64,000 bases of DNA from CAWIXB01 sp963839955. GTDB taxonomy: Bacteria; Actinomycetota; Actinomycetes; JACCUZ01. Positions 16,503-25,260 of the stretch are shown here, piece after piece. The notes under the pieces were generated by a model that was not told the DNA's origin, searched no databases, and was given only the letters and a program-made list of their open reading frames with translations. Positions within the stretch are counted from its first letter, which is position 1. Each line of letters opens with the position of its first letter. Location of the stretch: contig CAWIXB010000001.1 of assembly GCA_963839955.1 (NCBI GenBank), positions 868,001 through 932,000 on the forward strand. The letters are read 5' to 3'. The translations under genes and the position numbers were made by a program.

Positions 16503-17600
16503 GTGAACGAGCGTCGTCCGACCCGGCTGGGGCTGGTGCTGCGCGACCCCGCAGTTCCCCGCTCGTACCGTGCGAACTCACCCCTGCTGACTGTCGGCGT
16601 GGACATCGGCGGGACCAAGGTGGCGGCGGGTGTCGTCAACCGTGACGGCCTCGTGCTGGAGGAGACACGCCGGGAGACGCCCGACAAGAGCAAGAGCCCC
16701 AAGGTCGTCGAGGACACCATCGTCGACGCAGTCCTCGACCTTTCCACGCGCCACGAGATCTACGCAGTCGGCATCGGCGCGGCCGGTTTCGTCGACGCCG
16801 ACCGCGCGTCCGTGCTCTTTGCCCCGCACCTCTCGTGGCGTCACGAGCCCCTGCGCGAGGCCATCGGCACGCGGATCGGGCTCCCCGTCGTCGTCGAGAA
16901 CGACGCCAACGCCGCGGTGTGGGCCGAGTGGCGTTTCGGTGCCGGACGCGGCGAGACGCACCTCGTGTGCGTCAACCTGGGCACCGGTATCGGTGGGGCG
17001 ATGCTCGTCAACGGCGCGCTGCAGCGTGGCCGCTTCGGCGTCGCGGGCGAGTTCGGTCACATGCAGGTCGTGACACAGGGCCGCCGGTGCGAGTGCGGCA
17101 ACCGCGGCTGCTGGGAGCAGTACGCGAGCGGCAACGCACTCGTCCGAGAGGCGCGGGAGCTGGCCGCCGCGAACTCGCCGGTCACCCAGCAGCTGCTCGA
17201 ACGGGCGCAGGGTGACGTGTCGCGCATCAACGGTCCGCTGATCACGCAGGCCGCACAGGACGGTGACTCCGCCGCGATCGAGCTCTTCGAGGAGATGGGC
17301 CAGTGGTTGGGGGTGGGCATCGCCAACCTCGCCGCCGCGTTCGACCCCGGCACCTTCGTGGTCGGAGGCGGGCTCTCCGAGGCCGGCGAGCTGCTGCTCG
17401 CCCCGGCCCGCGACGCCTACCAGCGCCAGCTGACCGGCCGGCGTTTCCGGCCGGTCGCCTCGATCGTCAAGGCCGAGCTCGGCAACAAGGCCGGCTTCGT
17501 CGGTGCCGCCGACCTGGCGCGTCCCTTCGCGCGACGGTTCCGTCGCGCGCGGGCCCGCCGGGCGCAACGGCTGGCGGTGCGTCCCGGCGCCGAGACATGA
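16503..17600 (+). CDS. glk: ROK family glucokinase
   Basis: 365 residues from a GTG (VNERRPTRLGL). The exact start is uncertain, because the kinase domain itself begins near residue 36 (LLTVGVDIGGTK, phosphate loop). Catalytic VENDANAAVWAEW (Asp) and zinc motif CECGNRGCWEQYASG are both intact, as expected for the ATP-dependent ROK glucokinase of actinobacteria. It phosphorylates glucose to glucose 6-phosphate. The C-terminus ends in a basic tail (RRFRRARARRAQR). It overlaps the following acetyltransferase by four bases (ATGA). Confidence 0.9.
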   Translation: MNERRPTRLGLVLRDPAVPRSYRANSPLLTVGVDIGGTKVAAGVVNRDGLVLEETRRETPDKSKSPKVVEDTIVDAVLDLSTRHEIYAVGIGAAGFVDADRASVLFAPHLSWRHEPLREAIGTRIGLPVVVENDANAAVWAEWRFGAGRGETHLVCVNLGTGIGGAMLVNGALQRGRFGVAGEFGHMQVVTQGRRCECGNRGCWEQYASGNALVREARELAAANSPVTQQLLERAQGDVSRINGPLITQAAQDGDSAAIELFEEMGQWLGVGIANLAAAFDPGTFVVGGGLSEAGELLLAPARDAYQRQLTGRRFRPVASIVKAELGNKAGFVGAADLARPFARRFRRARARRAQRLAVRPGAET

Positions 17601-18079
17601 CCGAGCACCCGGACACGACGTACGGCGCCCTGACACTGCGGGCTGCGTCGCTCGACGACGAGATCGCGACGGCTCTGGTCGCCGAGGTCCAGCAGGAGTA
17701 CGTCGTCCGCTACGGCGGGCCCGATGACGGGCCGCTCGACGTCAGCGAGCTGGCACCGCCCGACGGCCTGTTCCTGATCGCGTTCGTCGACGGCGAGGCC
17801 ATCGGCTGCGCGGGGTTGCGACGTCACGACGAGGAGCGGGTCGAGATCAAGCGGATGTACGTGCGCGCTGCCCACCGTCGTCGCGGGCACGCCCGGCGGA
17901 TGCTCGTGAGCCTGGAGGACCGGGCACGGGCGCTCGGCTACCGCAGCGTCGTGCTGGAGACCGGGTTGGCTCAACCGGAGGCCATCGCGCTCTACACGGC
18001 AGAGGGCTACCGCCCACTGTCCGGCTTCGGCCACTACCGCGACGAGCCGCAGTCACGCGGCTTCACGAAGGATCTTTGA
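17597..18079 (+). CDS. GNAT family N-acetyltransferase
   Basis: 160 residues. The acetyl-CoA motif is KRMYVRAAHRRRGHARRMLVSLEDRA (about residues 85-110), with RRRGHAR in the phosphate-binding position. The later GLAQPEAIALYTAEGYRPL fits the C-terminal part of the fold. Start codon ATG overlaps the glucokinase stop (ATGA), so it is translated from the same message. The substrate is unknown. Confidence 0.86.
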   Translation: MTEHPDTTYGALTLRAASLDDEIATALVAEVQQEYVVRYGGPDDGPLDVSELAPPDGLFLIAFVDGEAIGCAGLRRHDEERVEIKRMYVRAAHRRRGHARRMLVSLEDRARALGYRSVVLETGLAQPEAIALYTAEGYRPLSGFGHYRDEPQSRGFTKDL

Positions 18080-18085
18080 CCGCGT

Positions 18086-18964
18086 TCAGACGGGCTCGGC
18101 GACACCGCGCAGATGCACGTGCTCGGCGCCTCGGCCGGCGAGCGCGAACGTCCACGCATCACCATGCTCGTTCGTCCGGAGCTCGACCGTCGAGGGGAGC
18201 AGCAACGGTTTCTGGAACCTGACGTCGACGTGCATCGTCGCCGGGATCCTGCCCTCAAGGGAGGCGAGCGCGCGCGCCTTGCCCCACATCCCGTGCGCGA
18301 TCATGCGCGGGAAGCCGAACGCCCGTGCGGCCAACGGGTTCAGGTGGATCGGGTTGACGTCACCGCTGACCTTGGCATAGCGCCGACCGGTGTTGGCCGC
18401 GACCCGCCAGGTGCTGACCGGTGCCGCGGAGAGCGTCGGCGACTCGTCGCTCGCCCCGGGCTGGACAGAGGTCTGCGCGTCATCGGGAGCCTTCGCGCCG
18501 CGGGCGAGGTAGGTGCTGCGGCTCGACCAGGCGAGCTCGCCGTCGACCTCCACCCTGGTGACGAGGTCGACCTGCGCGCCCTTGGGGTGTGGTGCGAGAT
18601 CGGCTGCCTGGACGGCGATGTGCAGCCGACCGTCGACCGGCAGCTCACGGTGTACGTCGATGACGTTGCGCACATGCACGAGGCCGGGCAGCGCGAACGG
18701 GAACGAGCGGTCGGCCATCAGCGCGATCTGCAGGGGGAACGCCATCACGTGGGGGTAGGTCGGCGGCAGGGTGTCGCCCAGCCGGAAGCCGCAGACCCGC
18801 GCGTAGTCGGCCAGCCGGCCGACGTCGACGCGTGCGTCCTCCAGCACGAGCTCGGTGGACGGCAGCGGCCCGCCGCGGTGCTTCGTCCCGCCGAGCGCCC
18901 CCTTCGCGAAAAGGCGTCCGAGATGGGGGCGCTCGGTCAGCGTCCGGGTCGTGACGTCGCTCAT
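18086..18964 (-). CDS. MaoC-like double hot-dog hydratase (HtdX-like)
   Basis: 292 residues from MSDVTTRTLT. It has an N-terminal degenerate hot-dog half (about residues 25-150) and a C-terminal MaoC half with the hydratase motif YAKVSGDVNPIHLNPLAARAFGFPRMIAHGMW (Asp and His near residue 210). This is the layout of mycobacterial HtdX (Rv0241c), a 3-hydroxyacyl-thioester dehydratase/enoyl hydratase. It overlaps the FabG4-like reductase by four bases (ATGA), so the reductase and hydratase are produced together for fatty acyl-chain processing. Confidence 0.88.
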   Translation of the reverse strand: MSDVTTRTLTERPHLGRLFAKGALGGTKHRGGPLPSTELVLEDARVDVGRLADYARVCGFRLGDTLPPTYPHVMAFPLQIALMADRSFPFALPGLVHVRNVIDVHRELPVDGRLHIAVQAADLAPHPKGAQVDLVTRVEVDGELAWSSRSTYLARGAKAPDDAQTSVQPGASDESPTLSAAPVSTWRVAANTGRRYAKVSGDVNPIHLNPLAARAFGFPRMIAHGMWGKARALASLEGRIPATMHVDVRFQKPLLLPSTVELRTNEHGDAWTFALAGRGAEHVHLRGVAEPV

Positions 18965-20325
18965 GCGCCCACCACGTTCTGACCGCAGACCCGCACGACC
19001 TGGCCGTTGACCCCCGCGCTCGGACCCTGTGCGAGCCACGCGATGGTCTCGGCGACGTCGACCGGTTGCCCGCCCTGCTGCAGGCTGTTGAGGCGACGGG
19101 CCACCTCACGCGTCGCGAACGGCATCATCGCCGTCATGTCGGTCTCGATGAAACCGGGTGCTACTGCGTTGATGGTCGCGCCGCGCGCGGCCATCACTGG
19201 CGCGGTCGCGCGGACCATGCCGATGATGCCGGCCTTGCTGGCGGCGTAGTTGGTCTGGCCACGGTTGCCCGCGATGCCACTTGTCGAGGCGGCGCTGACG
19301 ACACGTGCGCCGTCGGTGAGGCGGTCGTTGGTCAGCAGCCAGTCGTTGATGCGCAGCTGCGACTCGAGGTTGACGGCGAGCACCGACTGCCAGTGCTGCT
19401 CGGTCATGTTGACCAGCAGCTTGTCGCGGGTGACGCCGGCGTTGTGCACCAGTACGTCGAGCGAACCGTGGCGTCCGGTCGCGTGCTCCGCGATTCGCTC
19501 GGCGGCGTGGGCGTCGGTGATGTCGACCTGGAGCGCCGTGCCTCCGACCCGGTTGGCGACGGCGGCGAGCGACTCACCGGACGCAGGGAGGTCGGCGCAG
19601 ACGACGGTTGCGCCGTCACGGGCCAGCGTCTTGGCGATGGCCGCACCGATGCCGCGTGCGGCGCCGGTGACGACCGCGACCCGGCCGTCGAGAGGACGAT
19701 CCCAGAAGTCGGTTGCGTCCGAGGCCGGCACCGACGCAGGCGACACCCGCACGACCTGACCGTCGACGAACGCCGAGCGGGCCGAGAGGAAGAAGCGCAC
19801 GGTCGACTCGATCGCGTCGGCTGCGTCGTCGGCGACATAGAGCAGGTTGGCGGTGGCACCGCTGCGCAGCTCCTTGGCGGCGGAGCGCACGAATCCGTCG
19901 AGCGCCTGGCGGGCGGCTGCCGTCGCCGGCTGCGTGGCCGTTTCCGGCGGGCGGCCGACCATCAGCAGTCGACCGCTCGGTGCGAGGCGCTTCACCAACG
20001 GCGGGAGCTGCGACTGCAGTGGGGTGAGGTCGCCGACCGATTGCACGCCAGTCAGGTCGACGACAACTGCGGCGAGTCGCTCGTCAACAGTCGCCGCGTC
20101 ACGGACGTCTGCCCCAGCGGCGGTCATCAGGACAGATAGCGGCCCGGCCAACGCGCCCCCGCCGGCGTCGAGCACCACAGCCGGTCCGGTGAGCAGGGGC
20201 TGACCTGGTTCGTAGCGACGCAGCTCGGCCGGTCGCGGCAGCCCGAGCCGCTTGCTCAGTCCACCGCCGAACGACGAGTTGGCGAAACTGCGATAGCGGT
20301 CGGTGCGAATATGAGTGTCGGACAT
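18961..20325 (-). CDS. fabG4: High-molecular-weight 3-oxoacyl-thioester reductase (FabG4-like)
   Basis: 454 residues from MSDTHIRTDRY, the same length as mycobacterial FabG4 (Rv0242c). An N-terminal domain of about 200 residues resembles a Rossmann fold without the catalytic residues. The C-terminal SDR domain has TGAARGIG (about 220-227), NAGVTRDK, catalytic Ser in SAASTSG, and YAASKAG (Tyr and Lys), ending with CGQNVVGA. FabG4 reduces 3-oxoacyl-CoA with NADH. It is placed between the thiolase (65-base gap) and the MaoC hydratase, as expected for a beta-oxidation or chain-modification module. Confidence 0.92.
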   Translation of the reverse strand: MSDTHIRTDRYRSFANSSFGGGLSKRLGLPRPAELRRYEPGQPLLTGPAVVLDAGGGALAGPLSVLMTAAGADVRDAATVDERLAAVVVDLTGVQSVGDLTPLQSQLPPLVKRLAPSGRLLMVGRPPETATQPATAAARQALDGFVRSAAKELRSGATANLLYVADDAADAIESTVRFFLSARSAFVDGQVVRVSPASVPASDATDFWDRPLDGRVAVVTGAARGIGAAIAKTLARDGATVVCADLPASGESLAAVANRVGGTALQVDITDAHAAERIAEHATGRHGSLDVLVHNAGVTRDKLLVNMTEQHWQSVLAVNLESQLRINDWLLTNDRLTDGARVVSAASTSGIAGNRGQTNYAASKAGIIGMVRATAPVMAARGATINAVAPGFIETDMTAMMPFATREVARRLNSLQQGGQPVDVAETIAWLAQGPSAGVNGQVVRVCGQNVVGA

Positions 20326-20390
20326 GTTGGTCACCGTGTTCTCCTGTCGCGCTCCGGCGCTCGCTCGTTCCTCGCTCGACACGTTGCCGA

Positions 20391-21677
20391 TCACGCTGCC
20401 TCAAGGATTGCCACGACGCCCTGCCCACCGGCGGCGCAGATCGAGACCAGGCCGCGCCCGGACCCCTTCTCGTGCAACAGCTTTGCCAGCGTTGCGACGA
20501 TGCGTCCGCCGGTCGCCGCGAACGGATGTCCTGCGGCGAGCGAGGAACCCGCGACGTTGAGCCGCGACCGGTCGATCGACCCCAGCGGCGCGTCGAGACC
20601 GAGCCGCTCCTTGCAGAACGCCGGGTCCTCCCACGCCTTCAGTGTCGCGAGCACGGTCGAGGCGAACGCCTCGTGCACCTCGTAGAAGTCGAAGTCCTGC
20701 AGCGTCAGCCCGTGACGCGCGAGCATCCGCGGCACGGCGTACGCCGGAGCCATCAGCAGGCCCTCGGCGCCGTGCACGTAGTCGACGGCTGCCGTCTCGG
20801 CATCGACGAAGTGGGCGAGCACGGGGAGGTTGCGGTTGCCGGCCCAGTCGTCGGTCGCGAGCAGCACGGTGGACGCGCCATCGGAGAGCGGCGTCGAGTT
20901 GGCTGCCGTCATCGTCGCGTCGGGGTCGCCCTTGCCGAAGACCGGCTTGAGCTTGGCCAGCGCAGCGACGTCGGAGTCTGGGCGGAGGTTCTGGTCGCGG
21001 GTGAGACCGAGGTACGGCGTCACGAGGTCGTCCATGAAGCCACGGTCGTAGGCGGCGGCGAGGTTGTGGTGGCTCGTTGCCGTCAGCTCGTCCTGCTCGG
21101 TGCGCCCGATCTCCCACTCTCGCGCGGTGATCGCGGCGTGCTCTCCCATGGAGAGACCGGTGCGCGGCTCGCCGTTGCGCGGAGTGTCAGGCACGACCTG
21201 GCCGGGTCGTAGGCCTCCGAAGGCAGCCAGGCGCTGGCGCAGCGACCGGGCCCGGTTGGCGTTGAGGAGCACCCGGCGCAGGTCGTCGTTCAGGGCGATG
21301 GGCGCGTCGCTCGTCGTGTCGACGCCACCTGCGACACCGCTCTCGACCTGGCCGAGGGCGATCTTGTTGGCGACCAGCACGGTGGCCTCGAGCCCCGTGC
21401 CGCAGGCCTGCTGCACGTCGTACGCCGGCGTGGCGGGGGAGAGGCGGCTGCCGAGCACGCTCTCGCGGGTGAGGTTGAAGTCGCGGCTGTGCTTGAGCAC
21501 GGCACCGGCGGCGACCTCCCCCAGGCGCTCGTCCTGCAGCCCGAACCGGGCGACCAGCCCGTCAATCGCGGCGGTGAGCATGTCCTGGTTGGACGCGAAC
21601 GAGTAGGGGCCGTTCGCGCGGGCAAAGGGGAGGCGATTGCCGCCCACGATGGCGGCGCGACGCTCGGACTGCGGCAT
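20391..21677 (-). CDS. Acetyl-CoA C-acyltransferase (thiolase, FadA2/FadI-like)
   Basis: 428 residues. Thiolase motifs are intact: nucleophilic Cys92 in QQACGTGLEATV, YEVHEAFAST (catalytic His), GHPFAATGGR, and the C-terminal CAAGGQGV (second Cys). It should cleave 3-oxoacyl-CoA with CoA in the last step of beta-oxidation. It is the first gene of the minus-strand fatty-acid set and starts beside the TetR operator dyad. Confidence 0.93.
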   Translation of the reverse strand: MPQSERRAAIVGGNRLPFARANGPYSFASNQDMLTAAIDGLVARFGLQDERLGEVAAGAVLKHSRDFNLTRESVLGSRLSPATPAYDVQQACGTGLEATVLVANKIALGQVESGVAGGVDTTSDAPIALNDDLRRVLLNANRARSLRQRLAAFGGLRPGQVVPDTPRNGEPRTGLSMGEHAAITAREWEIGRTEQDELTATSHHNLAAAYDRGFMDDLVTPYLGLTRDQNLRPDSDVAALAKLKPVFGKGDPDATMTAANSTPLSDGASTVLLATDDWAGNRNLPVLAHFVDAETAAVDYVHGAEGLLMAPAYAVPRMLARHGLTLQDFDFYEVHEAFASTVLATLKAWEDPAFCKERLGLDAPLGSIDRSRLNVAGSSLAAGHPFAATGGRIVATLAKLLHEKGSGRGLVSICAAGGQGVVAILEAA

Positions 21678-21708
21678 GGTGCGGGTTCCCTCCGGACGGG
21701 GCGCTGGA

Positions 21709-21727
21709 CTGGTACCAATAGTACCAG
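21709..21727. promoter_or_regulatory. Candidate TetR operator between thiolase and tetR
   Basis: The dyad CTGGTAC-CAATA-GTACCAG has two perfect seven-base arms around five bases. It lies 31 bases upstream of the thiolase start and 14 bases upstream of the TetR GTG, so one repressor dimer could control both directions. The dyad is seen; the assignment to the adjacent TetR is inference from position. Confidence 0.7.
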
Positions 21728-21741
21728 GTACTCTGGGTGCC

Positions 21742-22482
21742 GTGAACCCGCGTCAGCCCCACCCGCCTCCCGCGGAGACCAGCGCCGTCCCGGCTCCAGC
21801 CGACCGTCGCCGCAGCCGCTGGGACGCCCACCGCCGGACCCGCCGCGACGAGCTGGTCCAGGCCGCTGTCCGGGCCGTGCGGGTGCACGGCGCAGGGGTC
21901 GGCATGGACGAGATCGCCGCCGAGGCGGGCACGAGCAAGACCGTCGTCTACCGCTACTTCGCCGACAAGGGCGACCTCTATCTCGCGGTCTGCCGCCTGG
22001 TCGCCGACCGGGTGGTGCTGGAGCTCTCGGCCGCGCTCGATGCGAATGCCGAACCGCGGGAGGTGCTCTCCGGCGTGATCGACGCCTACCTGCGGGTCAT
22101 CGAGGGTGACCCCGAGGTCTACCGGTTCGTGGTCCACCGCCCGTTGCCCGACCGGCCCGTCGACAACGACCCGGTGGCCGGGCTGACCGCGCTCGTGGGC
22201 GCCCATGTGGCGGGTGTCATCGCCGAACGGCTTACCGCCGAGGGGCTCGACACCGACGCCGCGGGCCCGTGGGGTCACGGGCTGGTCGGCATGGTCCGCG
22301 CCGCGGCCGACCAGTGGCTCGAGAGCGGGACGCCGATGAACCGTGCCGCGCTCTGCGAGCACCTCACCGATCTCGTCTGGGCGGGTCTCGCCGGAGTTCT
22401 CGCCGCCACCGGCGTCGACCTGGCGACGACGCAACAGGAAAGCCCTCGACGGACGCACCAGCCGAACCGACAGGAGCACTGA
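21742..22482 (+). CDS. TetR family transcriptional regulator of the fatty-acid cluster
   Basis: 246 residues from a GTG (VNPRQPHPPP). The HTH is at about residues 38-85 with MDEIAAEAGTSKTVVYRYFADKGDLYLAV, followed by an alpha-helical ligand domain. The stop overlaps the oxidase start (TGATG), so the two are coupled. Given its position between acyl-CoA oxidase and thiolase genes it probably senses an acyl-CoA or fatty acid. The frame is open upstream of the GTG, but that part lies inside the operator and the thiolase gene. Confidence 0.88.
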   Translation: MNPRQPHPPPAETSAVPAPADRRRSRWDAHRRTRRDELVQAAVRAVRVHGAGVGMDEIAAEAGTSKTVVYRYFADKGDLYLAVCRLVADRVVLELSAALDANAEPREVLSGVIDAYLRVIEGDPEVYRFVVHRPLPDRPVDNDPVAGLTALVGAHVAGVIAERLTAEGLDTDAAGPWGHGLVGMVRAAADQWLESGTPMNRAALCEHLTDLVWAGLAGVLAATGVDLATTQQESPRRTHQPNRQEH

Positions 22483-24464
22483 TGACGACCACGCTGCCTC
22501 CCGACCGTGCCGACACGACGCAGGTGCCTGTCGCGGCCGACACCGACGCCGTCCCGGCGGACGTGCAGGCATTGCGTCGCGTTCTCGACGGCCGGTGGGC
22601 CGCGGTGCGCGGGTCGTCGCGCGAGCTGGCCAGGCAGCCGCTCTTCCAGTCCGCGCGTGACCTCGACACCGACACCCATCGCGCGCGCGTCTCCGAGCAG
22701 ATGCGCGCGCTCGCCGACAGCGGTCACCCGCGTCGTGGGTTCCCGGTTGAGTACGGCGGCCAGGGCGACGTGGGTGCCGGGGTGACGGCCTTCGAGATGC
22801 TCGCCTTCGGCGACCTTTCGCTGCTCGTCAAGGCCGGCGTGCAATGGGGGCTGTTCGGTGGGGCGGTGCTGCACCTCGGCACCAAGGAGCACCACGACCG
22901 ATACCTGCCGGGCATCCTGTCCTACGACACGGCCGGCTGCTTCGCGATGACCGAGACGGGACACGGCTCCGACGTGCAGTCGATCGGCACCACGGCGACC
23001 TACGACGCCAAGACCGAGCAGTTCGTCATCACCACGCCCGACCTGCGTTCGCGCAAGGACTACATCGGCAACGCCTCGCGAGACGGGCGGTTGGCGGCCG
23101 TCTTCGCCCAGCTCGTCACCAACGGCGACCACCACGGCGTGCACGCGTTCATGGTGCCGATCCGCGACGACGACCACCGGCCCTGCGAAGGCGTCGAGAT
23201 CGAGGACGTCGGGCAGAAGGCCGGCCTCAACGGCGTCGACAACGGACGGCTCTCGTTCCACGACGTACGGGTGCCTAGGACCGCGCTGCTCAACCGCTAC
23301 GGCGACGTCGCTCCCGACGGCACCTACTCCAGCCCGATCGACAACGAGAACCGCCGGTTCTTCACCATGCTCGGCACCCTCGTCCAGGGCCGCATCAGCG
23401 TCGCCGGCGGTGCGGGCAGCGCCGCCAAGACGGCACTGTCGATCGCTGTGCGGTACGGCGAGGTGCGGCGCCAGTTCAAGGCGCCGGGAACGGATGACGA
23501 GATCGTCGTGCTCGACTACCTGGCGCACCAGCGCCGGCTGCTGCCGCGGCTGGCGACGTCCTACGCGTTGCACTTCGCCCAGGCTCAGCTAGTCGAGAGC
23601 CTGCATGACCTCTTCACCGGCGCCACCGGCGACGGTGACGACGACGACGCGAAGCGCCGTGAGCTCGAGACCCGCGCCGCGTCGGTCAAGGCGCTCACGA
23701 CCTGGCACGCGACCTCGACGATCCAGGAGTGCCGCGAGGCCTGCGGCGGCGCGGGCTACCTGGCCGAGAACCGGCTGCCCCAGATCAAGGCCGACAGTGA
23801 CGTCTTCACGACGTTCGAGGGCGACAACACGGTGTTGCTCCAGCTCGTCGCGAAGGGCGTGCTCACCAGCTACCGCGACCACTTCGGCGACCTCGATGCA
23901 CTCGGCACCATGCGCTTCGTCGCCAACCAGGTGGTGACGTCCGCGGTCGAGCGGACTGCGGCGGGAGCGCTGCTGACCCGGATTCGCTCGGGTCGTGACG
24001 ACGACGCGAGCCTGTCCGACCGGTCGTACCAGCTGGCGATGTTCGCCTGGCGTGAGAAGCACGTCCTCGACTCGTTGGCCCGACGCATGCGCAAGGCAAC
24101 GGGTGCGGGAGACGCGGACTTGTTCGAGGCGTTCAACGCGGCCCAGGACCACATGCTGGTCGCCGCTCGCGCGCACATCGACCGCGTCGTGCTGGAGGCC
24201 TTCGTCGCGGGCATCGAGACGTGCGACGACCCGGCCACCCGTGAGCTGCTCAACCGGGTCTGCGACCTGCATGCGCTCGCGACCATCGAGGCCGAGCGCG
24301 GCTGGTTCCTCGAGCACGGACGGCTGACGCCGCGCCGCGCCAAGGCGGTGACGGCGGCGGTCAACGAGCTCTGCCGTCAGCTGCGACCGCACGCCCGGCT
24401 GCTCGTCGAGGGTTTCGGCATCCCACCCGAGGCCGTCGCCGTCCCCATGCTCGACAACGCCTAA
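22482..24464 (+). CDS. Acyl-CoA oxidase/dehydrogenase
   Basis: 660 residues, longer than typical acyl-CoA dehydrogenases (about 380-400) and matching acyl-CoA oxidases. FAD-binding CFAMTETGHGSDVQSIGTTATYD is near residue 150, GRISVAGGAGSAAKTALSIAVRYGEVRRQF near 310, and the catalytic base region FTTFEGDNTVLLQLVAKGVL near 440. An oxidase C-terminal helical domain follows. It introduces the trans-2 double bond in acyl-CoA, passing electrons to oxygen (oxidase) or another acceptor. Coupled to the TetR gene, it supplies substrate to the divergent hydratase, reductase and thiolase. Confidence 0.9.
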   Translation: MTTTLPPDRADTTQVPVAADTDAVPADVQALRRVLDGRWAAVRGSSRELARQPLFQSARDLDTDTHRARVSEQMRALADSGHPRRGFPVEYGGQGDVGAGVTAFEMLAFGDLSLLVKAGVQWGLFGGAVLHLGTKEHHDRYLPGILSYDTAGCFAMTETGHGSDVQSIGTTATYDAKTEQFVITTPDLRSRKDYIGNASRDGRLAAVFAQLVTNGDHHGVHAFMVPIRDDDHRPCEGVEIEDVGQKAGLNGVDNGRLSFHDVRVPRTALLNRYGDVAPDGTYSSPIDNENRRFFTMLGTLVQGRISVAGGAGSAAKTALSIAVRYGEVRRQFKAPGTDDEIVVLDYLAHQRRLLPRLATSYALHFAQAQLVESLHDLFTGATGDGDDDDAKRRELETRAASVKALTTWHATSTIQECREACGGAGYLAENRLPQIKADSDVFTTFEGDNTVLLQLVAKGVLTSYRDHFGDLDALGTMRFVANQVVTSAVERTAAGALLTRIRSGRDDDASLSDRSYQLAMFAWREKHVLDSLARRMRKATGAGDADLFEAFNAAQDHMLVAARAHIDRVVLEAFVAGIETCDDPATRELLNRVCDLHALATIEAERGWFLEHGRLTPRRAKAVTAAVNELCRQLRPHARLLVEGFGIPPEAVAVPMLDNA

Positions 24465-24503
24465 CGTCCCTGGCGAGTCGACCACGTTAGGTAGGCGAGG
24501 CAC

Positions 24504-24535
24504 TGCCTCAACAGGCCTGCAGGCCTGTTGAGGCA
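24504..24535. terminator. Perfect 32-bp palindrome, probable bidirectional terminator
   Basis: Two 16-base arms (TGCCTCAACAGGCCTG and its complement) meet without a spacer at 24519/24520. It sits 40 bases past the acyl-CoA oxidase stop and 80 bases before the end of the convergent VOC gene, where a bidirectional terminator would be expected. There is no T-run, as is common for high-GC actinobacterial terminators. Confidence 0.7.
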
Positions 24536-24614
24536 CTGCTACGCCTGTTGTCGCGGCGCGTCGCGGCCCTGCTCAGCCGACTAGCTGACAGCCGTCGAGC
24601 TGACCTGCGACGGC

Positions 24615-25139
24615 TCAGACGACCGCGGGGGAGGAGATCCCCACGCCGCCGCGGGTGTCGGCGCCGTAGCGGCTCTTCTCGCGCGCGAGGTCGAGCGGAC
24701 CGATGCGCTTGCGCGCCTCCAGGGCCGCCGCGTCGATGAGCTCCGCCGGAATCAGCCAGGCGATCTCGAACTCCAGCCCGTCGGGGTCCTTGCCGTAGAG
24801 GCTCTTCGTGGTGCCGTGGTCACTCGCTCCGACGAGCGCGCCGGCGGAGGCCAGCGCACCCTGCAGGCGCTCGAGCTCGGCGAGCGTGTCGACCTCCCAC
24901 GCGAGGTGATAGAGCCCGACGGTCGACCGGCCGGCGAGCGACGGCCCGGCCGCGGCGCCGATCTCGAACAGACCCAGGTCGTGGTCGTTGGTCGAGCCGG
25001 GAGCCTGCATGAATGCGGCCCCCTTCATGCCCTCCGCGAGGGCGAGCCGGGTAAAGCCGAGCACGTCGCGGTAGAAGGCGACGCTGCGCTCGACTTCACC
25101 GACGAACAGGACGGCGTGGTTCAGGCGGGTGATGGGCAT
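24615..25139 (-). CDS. VOC (glyoxalase/extradiol dioxygenase-like) protein
   Basis: 174 residues from MPITRLNHAVLFV. This ATG is preferred because GGAGG precedes it by six bases. Two betaalphabetabetabeta modules are visible, with potential metal ligands His in ITRLNHAVL, His in VGLYHLAWEV and Glu in DPDGLEFEIAW. The family includes extradiol dioxygenases, glyoxalases and resistance proteins. The catechol 2,3-dioxygenase-like GKDPDGLEFEI is typical but substrate cannot be told. It converges on the acyl-CoA oxidase gene. Confidence 0.85.
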   Translation of the reverse strand: MPITRLNHAVLFVGEVERSVAFYRDVLGFTRLALAEGMKGAAFMQAPGSTNDHDLGLFEIGAAAGPSLAGRSTVGLYHLAWEVDTLAELERLQGALASAGALVGASDHGTTKSLYGKDPDGLEFEIAWLIPAELIDAAALEARKRIGPLDLAREKSRYGADTRGGVGISSPAVV

Positions 25140-25260
25140 CGTGGGCCTCCGGGTCATCGCGGCTGGCGAGCAGTCTAGGGAACGCTTGTTGAATCCTCAA
25201 CTACTTTCGCCGCCACGATGTTCCCGGCCGGCTAGCCGGAGCGAGACCGAGCCGGCCGGG

